64,000 bases of DNA from Anaeramoeba flamelloides (taxonomy: Eukaryota; Metamonada; Anaeramoebidae). Each line of letters starts with the position of its first letter. Position 1 is the stretch's first letter. The notes beneath the pieces were generated by a model. It was not told the DNA's origin, did no database searches, and saw only the letters and a list, made by a program, of their open reading frames with translations. Position numbers and translations under genes: made by a program. The DNA lies in the NCBI GenBank assembly GCA_027625915.1, contig JANTQA010000060.1:1674001-1738000 (forward strand), given 5' to 3'. This document shows, piece after piece, positions 23,201 to 34,798 of the stretch.

Positions 23201-23501
23201 TATATACACTACCAGTAGTAGTCAAAACTGTATTGTGGCTACCACCACAAGCTATCTTCTTAATTTTCTCATCTTTAAGTGTAGTATAACATTCTTGCTT
23301 ATTGACATCAATCCCTCGTTCAACAATTGTCTGATCGCTCAAAAGGAATAAAGTCCTTTGGTAGTTCCCACACACATCAATAATTTCTTCTTCTGTTTTT
23401 TTTTTTAACGAGTATAACGTTGGAGTTTTAGAAGTCATAATATTATCTGAAAAATTTCCGTAGTTATTTTGTCCCCACGCATAATAAGAATTCTTTTTCA
23501 T
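17294..23501 (-). CDS. RCC1-repeat BTB protein
   Basis: Two exons on the reverse strand: 23501-22862 and 18378-17294. The intron 22861-18379 (4483 bp) has a GTAAGA donor and CTATAG acceptor. Splicing gives 574 residues and restores an RCC1 blade across the junction (GEIFAAGKNDN joined to HQCGIDITTIERPKKL). The N-terminal half carries RCC1-type repeats (YYAWGQNNYGNF, SVYTWGTDEYRHG, GFLWMCGKSEIG, ELYIWGNNRDSQLG). The C-terminal half carries two BTB-like segments: one decayed or divergent (FFDFTLNGIKAHKILVESRT) and one clear (IPVHKFILQAKSGLFREMF). The linker is acidic (DDDDNENEEEEE). The family architecture suggests a beta-propeller adaptor, with BTB recruiting cullin-3 or mediating dimers; the specific partner is unknown. 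The intron hosts a near-complete LINE and another dispersed repeat. Confidence 0.9.
18388..18416. repeat. (AT)n microsatellite at intron acceptor
   Basis: An alternating AT run lies immediately upstream of the CTATAG acceptor of the RCC1-BTB intron. It occupies the place of the polypyrimidine tract. Confidence 0.85.
18672..21740 (-). mobile_element. Longest LINE copy: APE-type endonuclease and reverse transcriptase remnants
   Basis: Reverse strand, inside the RCC1-BTB intron. From the 5' end it shows endonuclease remnants (KSKHGLQILVKKN; FLYIYLQEDRTKELRKIIQK; TIIALDFNLTD; NHLLIDYYNKKIL; PDHKMIINNINVCAEWN), matching the DFN and DH signature blocks of APE-type LINE endonucleases. RT and knuckle remnants follow, then 3' palindrome GTGTAAATTACAC at 18688-18700. 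The frame is broken many times, so the copy is inactive. Hairpins interrupt it at about 19100-19365. GAAATATCGA occurs near both ends (about 18647 and 21672) as a possible duplication, but homology seems to run a little past it, so the 5' limit is uncertain. Confidence 0.85.
19231..19306. repeat. Perfect 36-bp-stem hairpin in LINE
   Basis: The arms are exactly complementary over 36 bp, opening TAGGTTTTTTTTACCTTCGA and closing with its complement CCTA, with the four-base loop TAAT. Upstream at about 19104-19134 are 10-bp leader repeats (AGTGTCGTAG, AGTGCCGTCA, AGTACCTAGG) followed by remnants of at least two other hairpins. Confidence 0.92.
21778..22470 (+). repeat. Unclassified dispersed repeat, copy 1
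   Basis: Aligns in direct orientation with 47385-48075 over roughly 700 bp. Landmarks are AATAATTTATTAAATTTCTT, TTTAATCTTTGGGTT, AATTATTGAT and a CCAGTTTTT block near the right end. No terminal inverted repeat, tail or ORF is apparent. It lies in the RCC1-BTB intron. Limits are approximate. Confidence 0.6.
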
Positions 23502-23738
23502 TTTTTTTTTTCAGCAAATAAAACTGTAATTGAAAAGAAACTCAATCAGAAAAAATAAGAAAAATTTTATTGGAAGATAATAAAGAAATTGATTTTTCGT
23601 CGAAAGACAGTTTTTGATTTCGAATTGATAACACAGTAAACAAATTAACTTTTACGATAGTCAAAAATTCTTTTTGAGAAGTGTATGAAAAATAACCCAA
23701 GAGCTAAACACACTCCAGATAGGGAAAAGAGTTTTTAA

Positions 23739-23945
23739 GGTCCTTGACATTTAAGGTGGATTTGCACCATACTCAAGGAGAAAACCTGAAACTCAAAATG
23801 GGAATTGTAAAATTGCCATTATTGTGATTGAAATTGGTCGAAGAAACAAATAAAAAATATTGAGAGGAACTCGTTGGCAAAAAATCCATTCAAAAAAATA
23901 GTTTGAATGAATTATCAATTCCAAAAAATCAAATTGAAAATAAAA
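23739..23945 (+). mobile_element. TTAA-target transposon, left-end fragment
   Basis: Starts after TTAA (23735-23738) with GGTCCTTGACATTTAAGGTG and follows the family (CACCATACTCAAGGAG, GGGAATTGTAAAATTGCC) for about 200 bases, then similarity stops. No right end was found nearby. Confidence 0.7.
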
Positions 23946-24226
23946 TATTAATGTTTCGTTTTTTAGTTTATTACAGAAAATTATTTTTTACCTAACTGAC
24001 TTGACCATTATTCATGTGAAAAATTTGATATTTTTTTACATCAGTTTTATTACCAAATTGGTCATTTTTACAAAAACGATAAAACTTTACAAATATATCC
24101 ACATAGTACAGGTTTTTTGATAAAAAATCCAAGGTATTCAATCACAAAAAATACTATTTATTAGACAAATAATAATCTTTGGGGGTGTTTTTGTTTTTTG
24201 ATTTCTGAAAATTATTTTCAATTTTT

Positions 24227-24617
24227 TTTTTCATTATTGAAGAAGTGTAAATTGCACTCTAGTTGCCCTTAGACGTAAATTTCCCTTCCAGAAATTTAAG
24301 CATAAAATCATAGACTTCACGATTATTAACCAATGAAAATAACAATAAAATCATAAACTGTTATGGTTTAAAATTAATTCAGAGAGGTTTTTTTCATTTA
24401 AATTTATTTAGAATATTTAATCTAATTATTTTCATAGGAAGTACATACCCATAAAAAATGATCAATATTTTCTATAATTTCCTTCTGTTTATACTTTAAA
24501 CATAAAGTACAAAATTGATTTGAATTTTTATTAATTATATAGTAATATCTGTTTAAGCAATTGGTAAATGTCCTAAATTTTAGGATTGTTGAACTTGATG
24601 GATAGCTTAGATATTGT
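24227..24617 (-). mobile_element. LINE 3' fragment with 15 bp target duplication
   Basis: TTATTTTCAATTTTT flanks the 391 bp insert at 24212-24226 and 24618-24632. It contains the C-terminal knuckle remnant and 3' palindrome GTGTAAATTGCAC (24245-24257, one mismatch). It is a severely 5'-truncated insertion typical of target-primed reverse transcription. Confidence 0.88.
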
Positions 24618-24632
24618 TTATTTTCAATTTTT

Positions 24633-25978
24633 AAATTTCTGTTTCAACCACAAATATTTTTATTCGTTTATTACATTGTATTTTTTTCTATTAGAAACAT
24701 CAAGTTTTTAACAAGAAACTCACTCGTACTGGATCGGGAGGAAAAGTTTTATTGTTTTTAGAAAAATGACAAATTTATTAAAAAAACTCAAAATATTAGA
24801 CCTCAAATTTTGCACATTATAATATGCAAATATTTTATTAAAAAAAAAGATAACTTGCCTACCAATTAGTGTTATTCTAGATCATTCAAAAATTAAAGTA
24901 TACTATAATTGGGAGTTAAACGATATGAGTACTCTCGAATCCTAAGTTTTTAAAAAATCACATATAAATATTATTTGAAAAAATAATTAGAGTTTTTTTT
25001 GGGATCAACAATAAATATTATCAGTTTGAAAAATTTTTTTTTTCATTTCATTTCCACTTTTCCAAATCTAAAAATAGGAAACTCAAAATAATAGTATTCT
25101 GGTATTTAATAATTCTAATTTATAAACTTTAAAAAGTTTGTATTTTTTTAATTATTTCATTTAAAAGATTTACTCAATAAGAATCTAACATAAAACCCAA
25201 AAATTGATTATTTGAATTTTTTTTTTAAAGAAAATATTTGTATTATATGATAAATTTACTATATCTGAAATATTTTTTATCTTCAAAATCTATTGGTTAA
25301 TAATTTATTAAAAATCAAAAAAATATTCAATTTTCCCCCTTCTCCAAGGATCCAATATTTGATATATGTTTCTTATATTTTTAAAATAAAATTAAATTTG
25401 AAATGTTATTTGTTTATATAAACTGTCAGAAATGACGTAAAGTGAGATTTTATAAAAATAAAAATGTTTTTCAAATTTTTTTGGGTTTTGCATCTTTCAT
25501 CTAACAAATTCAAAACAAAGAAAGGATCAGGATATTTTAACTTGATAATTAAATTAGAAAAAAATAACTCTATTTTAAATCATAACTCATTTCTTTAAAG
25601 TTATTAAATTGTTTTTTTTTTTTATGAAATTTTATTGTATACTTGTGTAAATATATCCTCTACAATACCTGTAGAAAAAATAACAATTAAATTTGAATTT
25701 AAGATTTCAATTTTATTCCTTAAACCTTTTCTAAGAAAATATCCTTCATTTTGATATTTTTTTTTTTACTAGTGTATATAATTATTTTATTACTTTTGTC
25801 AATGAATCAAATATTAAATATTTTTGAGGGAAAAAATTTTAGCAATTATAGAAATAAAGTTTTAACTGGATTTTTATACATCAATTTTTTATATTTCCAA
25901 AAAAGACTACCATAGTTTTTGTATATTTTTACACAAAGTAAAAGTTACAAACAAGTAAATACAAAACCAAGATAATTG
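24633..25978. other. Intergenic, nothing recognised
   Basis: AT-rich. I found no coding frame and no repeat shared with other parts of the window. Confidence 0.4.
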
Positions 25979-25982
25979 TTAA

Positions 25983-26657
25983 GGGTTGAGTCATTCAGGT
26001 TAACAATAATTTTCTGAAATGGAAAAAAAAAATTGTAAATTTATGAGTGCCTAATAACAATTAACAACTAACCAACCTGTTTAGTATGATCGATATCGAA
26101 AAATCAACAATCAAAAAAAGAGGACATTTTTATAAAAATACCCAATAGAGATGCTCAATTTCGAATTAGAATAGTTGTGATTTATCATTTTGAAAACAAT
26201 TGTGTTGATTTTGAAGTGTCGATCTTGAAGTGATTTTTGATATCTCGAAGATTTTTATTTTTTCAATTGTTTCCTTTCTCAAATGGTATAATTTTCTCAA
26301 GAATCTTACAAAATCCTTACTTCGTGTAAAATAGAGAGTTACAATTAAATCACAAATTAGATTAAACCAAATTAAATTGATTATATAATTTTAGAAAACA
26401 ATTGGTTTTAAATTGAAGAAATTTAACCCTTTGGAAATTCAAAAAAAGAAAGTATTTTTTTTTAAAGTTGATTTTTTGTAATTGATAATTCTTTTCGACT
26501 TTATCGAATTGAATTTTTTGTAATTGAGATACTCTCAATATTTTTTATTTGTTATTTGAATTTTGTTAGTCAAAATAAGGGCAATACCACAATTCCCTTT
26601 TTGAGTTTCAATTTGCTCCTTGAGTATGAAGCAAATCCACTGTAAATGACTAGACCC
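25983..26657 (-). mobile_element. TTAA-target DNA transposon, inverted copy
   Basis: 675 bp between TTAA at 25979-25982 and 26658-26661. Read on the reverse strand it starts GGGTCTAGTCATTTACAGTG and contains CATACTCAAGGAG, then GGGAATTGTGGTATTGCCC, closest to the fragment at 23.7 kb. No ORF. Confidence 0.85.
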
Positions 26658-26661
26658 TTAA

Positions 26662-27352
26662 TTGTGAAAATAAATATTTATTTCAAACTAAACTAGCTAA
26701 AATACCTTTTCTATCATTATTTTGTATAGTACAACCAAAATTGAAATGAGAGAATAATCATACTTTAATCTCTGAATATATATAATAAGAATTTCATAAT
26801 CGATATAAATACTTTTAATACTTTTTGTGAAACATTTCAAGACTCAAATTTCAGTTTCTGATACTATTTCAACACTTTTCAAATTTCAAATAATTAAGGA
26901 AAATTTTACAAAGACCAAAGTGGATGTATATAAAATATTTCCAAATAGATAACTTTTAGAATATATTGGAAATTTTAAAAGTTCTCCGTAATTAAAAATA
27001 TTTGTTGACTTTCAAAAACCTGAAACTGTTTTTCAGAAAAGTAAAAAGCCAAAAAGGATGTTTAAATTGAAAGTTTTTGGAAATTGTTAGTTTTATTACA
27101 TTTCGAAATTTGGAATAATTTCAAAAAAACAAAGGTTGTTAATTACAAAAAGTAACAACAATTAAAGTGCCTTTCTTGTTAGGAACTAAAAGATAAGCAA
27201 TCATTTTTTGTAATTTTTATTTTCACATTGTTTATTTTGATATTTTTATTTAACCACACCTTAAAAAATCAAAAAAACAAAAGCAAAAACAAAAGCAAAA
27301 ACAAAAAAACAAAGCAAAGATCTCGAAATTTTACAACAGTCTCGATTGCAAC
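26662..27352. other. Upstream region of the LRR-BTB gene
   Basis: AT-rich. Directly before the start codon is an AAAAACAAAAGC-type A-rich stretch, probably 5' UTR. Confidence 0.4.
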
Positions 27353-30300
27353 ATGAGTTTTTCGTATGAGTACCTTCTAGAATTATTGGCAAACAATGAT
27401 CCCTCAATAAAAATATTGGTTTTTTCAAAATCAAATTTCCAAGAGAACGAACTAGAAAAGCTTTTTTTAGCATTAAAAGAAAACACATGTGTGAACAAAT
27501 TACTTATTTGTGAGCACAATTTTGGAATTAGTGAGATCAATAGTTTAGGAAGGTTATTTTCTGCAAGCAGATCTCTCAAATATTTACGCTTGGAAAGGGT
27601 TAAATTGAAAGAAAAGGAATCGGACATCTTTTGTCAAGGCTTGGCGGAAAATAAAAGCTTACAAATATTAAGCCTACGAAATTTGAGGATTGGTGCAAAC
27701 ATAATCCAAAAAATACTACCCGCACTCAACTATTCGAATTCGCTCACTGAATTAGACTTTTCATGGAATTCTGAATTCGATTCAAATTGCGGGATTTGCT
27801 TGTCACAATTATTAAGCAATGAGAAATGTAAATTAAAAAAATTAGATTTATCTTTTTGTTATTTGGGTGTTAAAGGTATTAAAAGTCTTTCTGTTGCGTT
27901 AAAAATGAACACCACTTTAAAATATTTGAATTTAAGTTCAAACCCAATCAAGTCTGAAGGATTTTTCGAGCTTGGCAAAGCATTAATAATTAATAAAACT
28001 TTAGAAAATTTAAAATTATCTAACTGTCAAATCAAAAAACCAAAAAACGACAACAACTTTAGTATTCTCAACAACTACTTCTACAACCTTAAAGAAGATT
28101 ACTTAAACAAGAACAACACCAACAAAAATCGCAAAGAAGAAAAAGAAGAAAAAGATCAAAAAAACGACAATAAAGATGAAATTGGTCTAAGGGCAATAAA
28201 AACCTTTTCTTTAATGCTTTCAAAAAATAAAACCTTAAAAAAAATTAGGCTGTCTGAAAATAGTTTGCGTGATATTGGAGCAAAATATCTTGCAAATTCA
28301 CTATTGTCCAATAACAATTTAATTAAATTAGATATTTCGAACTGTAAAATCACTGGCTATGGTATTAAAGAAATTTTTAATTGCCTTCAACAAAATGAAA
28401 ATTCTTCTTTACAAATTTTAGTTTTGGAATATAACAAACTTGGTACAATTGGCGCGAAAGCAATTTCAAACTATTTTGATCATTCTACTAATTCGAAATC
28501 CAAAATGAATGTTTTAAAAATTGGGTACACATATTTGAATTTGAAAGGCTTACAAATAATTATTGAAAGTTTCAAAAAAAATAATAATAATCTTTCCCAT
28601 TTATCTTTTCATTCGATGAAGTTAGAATCCAACCACCCAAAGAATTGTGTATACAATTCCCAGAAATTATATCAAAATTCGCAAAATAATAACGTGAATT
28701 CAAATACAAATTCAAATAAAAATATCACTAAAAATGATAACCAGAATAATAGCAAACAAAACAACAACAACAACAACAACAACAACTGTAATAGCAATAT
28801 CAAAAATAACAATAACAACAACATCATCAATAATAGTAATAGCAATATCAAAAATAATAACGACCATAAGAAAAATGATTTTGGTAAAAACAAGAAAAAT
28901 ATTTCTAGTAATATGGTTGATCCAAATTTCATATTTATTGAGTTGATCGAGTCATTACAAAACCAAAAATCCTTAAATACTATCAAAATAGGATACAATA
29001 AATTATCACCACATTTAAATAAAATCTTAAAGTCATTGCAACAAACGAAATTTTTACGATCAATATCTTTAGATCATTGCAAAATTGGAGTTAACCAATT
29101 GCCAGAATTATGTAAATTTTTGGAGCAAAACACTTTTTTTAAAAAAATTAGACTTGCCAATAATCCTTTAACTGACGAATGCGCGCAGCCTTTAGCTGAT
29201 TCAATTCGTAAAAATAAAGTATTGAAGGATTTAAACTTATCACTAACATCTTTTACTGATCGTGGCTTAAAAATATTATCCCAGATATTTACAGGGGAAT
29301 CAAATCTTTCAAAGTTTAAATTTCAAAATATTGACGTTGGTAAAATTGGGTTTAAAACATTATTTGAAATCTTGAAAAGAAATAATATTTTAAAAATTCT
29401 TCGAATTAGAGAAGTGAATATGGATGAACATGTTTTGAGATACATATGCAAATGCCTATTAGTAAATAAAACCCTATCAAAAATATCTTTTACGACATCG
29501 AATAGATTGATTCCTAATACTTTAATTCCAACGATCAAATTACTTCTGGATCGAAATTTAAAATTTTCACAATCAACTTTAAGACAAGATCTTTTTAAAA
29601 TTTCTGAGAGCAATTGTAATCCGAATTCGAATAATAATTATGGACAACAGATACCTAAATTCTATGATGTTTTCATTAGGCAGCGATGCCAAACTTCCCC
29701 AAAAAACGTTAGGCAAATTATTAACCAATTTGAGAGAAAATTACAATTGCATATTTGGGAATGGATTTTTACAGGATTATTTTTCGTCCCTTTTAAGGAG
29801 ATGGAAAGGGCAATGCATCAATTCAATATTAATATACATGAAAAGTCTCTTGAAGAGGATTTGTTAATATTATCAAAAGAGCAAAAATCAAAAGATATTA
29901 CATTAATTTTACAACAAAATAAAAAAAAATATAAATATGAAAATGAATCCGGTTATTGTAAATTAAATTCCGAGCTGGATTCAGATACAAGTTCAGATTT
30001 GAATTCTGATTCAGAATTAAATTTGGATTCAGAATTAGAAGAAAACGAATGTGGAAGAGAAATTGAAAGGGAAAGGGAAAGGGAAAGCGAAATTAAAAAG
30101 GAAAAGGGAAAGGAAAAGGAAAAGGAAAAGGAAAAGGAAAAGGAAAAGGAAAAGGAAAGGGAAATTAAAAATGAAAACGAAAAGGAAAAGGAAAGGGAAA
30201 TTATAAATAAAATCATACATTTTCCTGTTCACAAATTTATCCTTCATGCAAGATCGAAAACTTTTAATCTACTTTTTACTTATTTAAATCAAAGCACTTT

Positions 30301-30478
30301 AAAGGATTATTCGGGTGTTTCGTCAAAAACAATGAAAATTTTAATTAATTATTTGTATACAGATAAAATTGAATTGCCACAAGATAATAATAGGAATAAA
30401 ATAATTGGACAATTAATTAATTCGGTCGAATATTTTCAATTAAACCCAAAATCTAAATTAGCAAAACTAATGAAATAA
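27353..30478 (+). CDS. Leucine-rich-repeat BTB protein
   Basis: Single uninterrupted exon of 1041 residues. Residues 30-420 and about 515-730 are ribonuclease-inhibitor-type LRRs of 28 or so residues (ALKMNTTLKYLNLSSNPI, LSNNNLIKLDISNCKITGYG, RKNKVLKDLNLSLTSFTDRG). An Asn-rich low-complexity insert separates the two LRR blocks. After a helical stretch come an acidic Ser/Asp/Glu segment and a long KE repeat, then a C-terminal BTB half (FPVHKFILHARSKTFNLLF, DYSGVSSKTMKILINYLYTD). The BTB lacks an obvious N-terminal strand pair, which may be replaced by the KE insert. The LRR arc probably binds a partner and the BTB dimerises or recruits cullin-3; this is inference from architecture. It shares the C-terminal BTB style with the RCC1-BTB protein in this window. 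Confidence 0.92.
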   Translation: MSFSYEYLLELLANNDPSIKILVFSKSNFQENELEKLFLALKENTCVNKLLICEHNFGISEINSLGRLFSASRSLKYLRLERVKLKEKESDIFCQGLAENKSLQILSLRNLRIGANIIQKILPALNYSNSLTELDFSWNSEFDSNCGICLSQLLSNEKCKLKKLDLSFCYLGVKGIKSLSVALKMNTTLKYLNLSSNPIKSEGFFELGKALIINKTLENLKLSNCQIKKPKNDNNFSILNNYFYNLKEDYLNKNNTNKNRKEEKEEKDQKNDNKDEIGLRAIKTFSLMLSKNKTLKKIRLSENSLRDIGAKYLANSLLSNNNLIKLDISNCKITGYGIKEIFNCLQQNENSSLQILVLEYNKLGTIGAKAISNYFDHSTNSKSKMNVLKIGYTYLNLKGLQIIIESFKKNNNNLSHLSFHSMKLESNHPKNCVYNSQKLYQNSQNNNVNSNTNSNKNITKNDNQNNSKQNNNNNNNNNCNSNIKNNNNNNIINNSNSNIKNNNDHKKNDFGKNKKNISSNMVDPNFIFIELIESLQNQKSLNTIKIGYNKLSPHLNKILKSLQQTKFLRSISLDHCKIGVNQLPELCKFLEQNTFFKKIRLANNPLTDECAQPLADSIRKNKVLKDLNLSLTSFTDRGLKILSQIFTGESNLSKFKFQNIDVGKIGFKTLFEILKRNNILKILRIREVNMDEHVLRYICKCLLVNKTLSKISFTTSNRLIPNTLIPTIKLLLDRNLKFSQSTLRQDLFKISESNCNPNSNNNYGQQIPKFYDVFIRQRCQTSPKNVRQIINQFERKLQLHIWEWIFTGLFFVPFKEMERAMHQFNINIHEKSLEEDLLILSKEQKSKDITLILQQNKKKYKYENESGYCKLNSELDSDTSSDLNSDSELNLDSELEENECGREIERERERESEIKKEKGKEKEKEKEKEKEKEKEREIKNENEKEKEREIINKIIHFPVHKFILHARSKTFNLLFTYLNQSTLKDYSGVSSKTMKILINYLYTDKIELPQDNNRNKIIGQLINSVEYFQLNPKSKLAKLMK

Positions 30479-31696
30479 TTATAATTATAGTTTTTATTAT
30501 AATTTTCTTTATTGTTTTGTTAATAATATAATAATAAATTGAAAATGTTTAGAAAATAAATAAAAGCAATTTAATTTAATTTCCAAAATTATATATTTCA
30601 TCCCAAGTTAAATCAAGAAAAGGATTTTTTTAAAATTTGCATTGTCACTTTTAATAATATTTGGATTTCTTAAGTATTGTGTTTAATACACTTTTAAAAT
30701 CAAACGTGTTTTACATAAAAAAAAAAAAAAAAGCAAAAAGAAAAGAAAATAGATAAGTATTCAAAAAGAAATCCATAGAAAAATTCTTTTATACTTAAAA
30801 TTAAATCAAAATATGAAAAAACATTTGTTTTAATATTTATATTTTTATTCTCTTCTTTATGGGGGGTTGCTTTATTAACATGGATTTTAAAACACTGTTT
30901 TATGTTTTTAGATGAAAATTTTAAATTGAGAATTTACAGGTTAAACCAAAAATGAAATGATTATATTTTGGGATATGGAAACACTATAAAATATTTTATA
31001 TTTCTTATTTTTTTTAAAAAAAAAATAGACGAATGTAATATATGTAATGATTTAAGAGGTAAAATTTTTATTTTGTTTATTAATAAATTAGTTTCAATTT
31101 TGGATTGAAAATTCTATCAACCATTTTTAATTTTCTTCTTTTTTTTTTTTTATTTTCTTTTTTTTTTTATTTTTATTTATTTTTTTTTTTTTGAAGAGTA
31201 AATTCGTATTTTAGATATTCTTTCTAATTTCCAGTAAACAACACATAAAATAATGTTAACTCTTATTTAAATATTTAAAAAATGAATTGGGATTTTTGAT
31301 CAATAAATTAATAGAAAAAAAAATATCAAAGATAATAAGCAGAAACAATTTTGATTTATTGTGGAAATGTAATTAAAAATCAATTAATATGGGATTGGAT
31401 GAATTTTCTTATATTTTTTTATCAACTTGTTTATTGTAGATCTTATTTCTTTCCTTTTCATTATTTTAATCTTTGGAAAATTGTTAATCAATCAGATTTA
31501 TGAATCAAAAATCCAATTTTCTTCATTATATAAATAAATAATAATTTCAATACCTGAGGAGATTTTAACAAAAAAATAATTTTTTCCTTAAAATTATCAT
31601 TTTTTTGAGATTTGTTTTATTTTTATTTTTATTTTTAAAAATTAGTTTTGGAGTAATCCTTGTTACAAAATAAATTGTCTAGAAATTGTTTCAAAA
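30479..31696. other. Intergenic, nothing recognised
   Basis: T-rich downstream flank of LRR-BTB. No coding or repeat signal noted. Confidence 0.4.
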
Positions 31697-32285
31697 TAAA
31701 CCTTCCATTTCAAAATTTATGACTCACCTGAAATAATAAATTGAAAAAAAAAAATTATCCTTTAGTATCCATGAACAATAAATAATTAAATCTGATTTGT
31801 AATTAACTTTTAAATCATTCTAAATATATAAAAATCCTGATATTTTCAAAATTAAAAAAAAAAAATAAAACCAAAAACCAGAAAAAAGTGAGTTAAAATT
31901 TTTGAAATGAGCATTTCCGATTTTTTATTACTGAACTTTGGATGAAATAAATTTAACAGCAAGATTTTTTACTAATAATTAAATTCATTTTAAAAGACTT
32001 TACATTGTCTCAATTTTCTTAGTGATTATTTGTCTTTTCAAAGATCTTTTTTTTTTTTTCCATATGATCTTTTGCAAAAAAAAGGAAGAGAATAAGAAAA
32101 AGAAAAAGAAAAAGAAAAAGAAAAGAAAAGGAAAAAAAAGCCAAACAAAATTTTTTTGAATAAAATTAGAAAAAATGATTCTGATCCAAAAATTTGAAAA
32201 AAATATTGATAATAATATTTAATAAAACCACATAAAACATCGATTAACATTATAAAGTGAGTCAAAATTTTTGAAATCTAGCTTA
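31697..32285 (+). mobile_element. Mariner-like short TIR element (family with TTGACTCAC tip), copy 2
   Basis: About 589 bp, same orientation as 6412-7077. Terminal inverted repeats read TAAACCTTCCATTTCAAAAT / TAAGCTAGATTTCAAAAATT, both running into GACTCAC. The GAAAA tract of the first copy appears here as a GAAAAA array at 32090-32130. Confidence 0.65.
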
Positions 32286-33827
32286 TTTTATATTGATATT
32301 GATATTTAATTACTCAAGATTGTTAAAAACTTTTAAAGAATATGAAATAGTTTTAAAATACCAAAAAATAAATCAAATGATTCATAAATATTCCTATTGT
32401 AGAGTTATTTGTGTAGAATTCTTCTTTGATTTTTTTTCAAATCTAAACGAAATTGTTCTCATTTTTCACTTGGAAATTAATAATGGGTTCATTTTAAGAC
32501 CTTACCTTGAAAGAAAGGAAATTCAATTTTTATTGTTGTTTCATTGTGCAAATTCTAGAAAAAAAAAAATAAATTCATCTTCAAACAAAAACTACTTTAA
32601 ATAAAAACTTCAAAGTAAAAAAAAGTTAATTTTTTTTTTTTATTTATAATAAAGCAACTTAATTATTGAATAAATGAGTAAAGTAATTTTGATTCAATTT
32701 ATTTTTTGATAATTTTACTTTTATAACTGGTCTCAATATGTTTATATTTGATGAGACAACATTTGAATTCAAAATTTATTTTCCGGTTAACAACTTAAAC
32801 CATAATTTATTAGATTTTTACATATTGGAAATATTTTTCATTTTCTATTTTTCGTTTTTTATCTTTTTTTTTATAATCTAAAAGGGAATGAGGGTAATTG
32901 AATCCTGAAATTTTTCATCATTAAGAAGTTAAACCAGTTTAAACAAAAAAAAAATATTAATGATATTGACAATATTACTAAAAAATTGCACTTTTCAAAA
33001 AACAAATTATTTCCATTTTTTTTTGTTATAATTTCCACTTTAAGATTTCATCAAAGAAATCGTTAACTTCGTCAATTGTTTTAGTTTAGTTCAAAATTCA
33101 ACTTTTATTCAGTAAAATTGAAAATTTTAACAGCTTTTCAGAAAGTGACTCAATTATAAAAATAATTCAAAAGATCACAAAAAAATATTATTTTCATAAA
33201 ATTCAACAAAAAAATTAATTGCAAAAGATTTGTTGTTTTAATATTGAAAAATGAAAAAAAAATAAAGTACGTTATTTAAATCCTTTTTTTTTAAGTTCTA
33301 GATTGTTCAAATTTCTTTTTCATACCGGTTTTATCATTTCAATGTTTTATTAAAATACTATTTTTTTATATATACTGAAAATTTTGTCATGTTTTAATAA
33401 TTTAATTTGAAAGAATATATTCAGTTCCACTTTTAAGACACAAACTTTGAACCACTTTTAAGGCACAAAAAAACCTCAATTTAAAGAACAAAATTCAAAT
33501 TCTAGTAAAATAATTTGTGAAAAATAAAATTCCAAATTTTATGTCTTAATTTGAGATTTTTTTGTACCTTAAATTTCGTTGAAAGTTTGTACCTTAAAAG
33601 CAAAATTGATGTATCTTAAAAATTGGTTTTACAAAAGAGAATGTTCAAAAAACAATTTTATAAAAAAAATAGGAATAATTTCAAAAAAAAATCACAATTT
33701 TGTGAAAAAAAAACATTGGACAAAAATCTCCTAACGGAAATATAAATATATTTAAGTGGAGAAATAAATTAATCATATTTATTATTTGATATTAAATATA
33801 AAATTTTTCTAATTTAATTTATGAATG
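32286..33827. other. Intergenic, nothing firmly recognised
   Basis: A 103-codon open frame at 32293-32604 starts only at TTG and matches no family I know. The rest is AT-rich. Confidence 0.35.
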
Positions 33828-34363
33828 TAAACTAAAATTCAAAATTTTCCACACAGCTAAAACGTTCCAAACAATCACAAGAATACAATTTTATTGAAAT
33901 TGGAGATAATTTTGATTTTTTAAAAATATGAAAATTATTTTTTCATCTTTTAGTTTTTGTTTTCATTTCATTGTTCTAATTACGTAATTTGTATCGTTGT
34001 GATCCAAATTTTTTTTCAACCATTGGTATTAGGCTAAAGTTGAGTTGTTCCAAATAGAAGAACTCAAATAAAATTAGTTGGTAGTATCTAACCATTTGAT
34101 CGATCAATATTCCTAATAGAATTTAAACAAATTTACTAATGTATTTTTTTGTTTTGCTTTATACATAATTTTTAATACACTCTTGATTTATTTGTATTGA
34201 TAATTATTTATTTATTGTTTTGTGAGTATTGTAATTTATCAAAAAGTGTTAACATTTCAATTAGTGAATGGTTCTAATTTGGTAAATCTTCTAGAATTGA
34301 TTAAATAAGTTTTTTTTTCACAAATCGAATTTTGGTGTGTTAAAAATTTTGAATTGGGGTTTA
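33828..34363 (+). mobile_element. Mariner-like short TIR element (GGACACA tip), copy 1
   Basis: 536 bp with ends TAAACTAAAATTCAAAATTT and, from the right, TAAACCCCAATTCAAAATTT. The interior shares AAATAAAATTAGTTGGTAGT and TTTGATCGATCAATA with the copy at 50.7 kb. No ORF. Confidence 0.75.
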
Positions 34364-34798
34364 ATTTTGATTTGAAGATAATAAAAACCTAAAAACATTT
34401 ATAATAGACTTTTTTTTATATATACTTTTTTTTTGAGAAAAAATAAGCTTCTCTTTGTAAACTGTATAGGATGTTTTAACAAACTTTAACAAAAAAGCTT
34501 TTCAAAAAGTATGGATAAAACAATTAACAAAATTTCATTAAGTAAAATTTTTGTACACCAACGAACAATCTGTAATTTTGTGCAAACTTTTTTCAAATTG
34601 CTTGTTCACTTAATTGAAAAAGTATTTTCAAAAAAAAAAAAAAAAATGAAATATGAGATTAATATATGTGTATAAGTTATTGCATCTTATTAATAAATGT
34701 ATAAGGTAGAATATTATTAGGAAAAAAACAAAAAGAAAATAAAAATCTAGGCAAGAATAAATATAAATTTTTGAAAAATGAAAAAAAAAAAATAAATA
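34364..34798. other. 3' flank of the BTB-BACK gene
   Basis: AT-rich with no feature recognised. Confidence 0.4.

Noticed and set aside
29953-30247. Reverse-strand frames over the KE tract of LRR-BTB
   Set aside because: Antisense shadows of a repetitive coding stretch.
32293-32604. 103-codon open frame
   Set aside because: Starts at TTG and has no recognisable domain. It may be an exon but there is nothing to support it.
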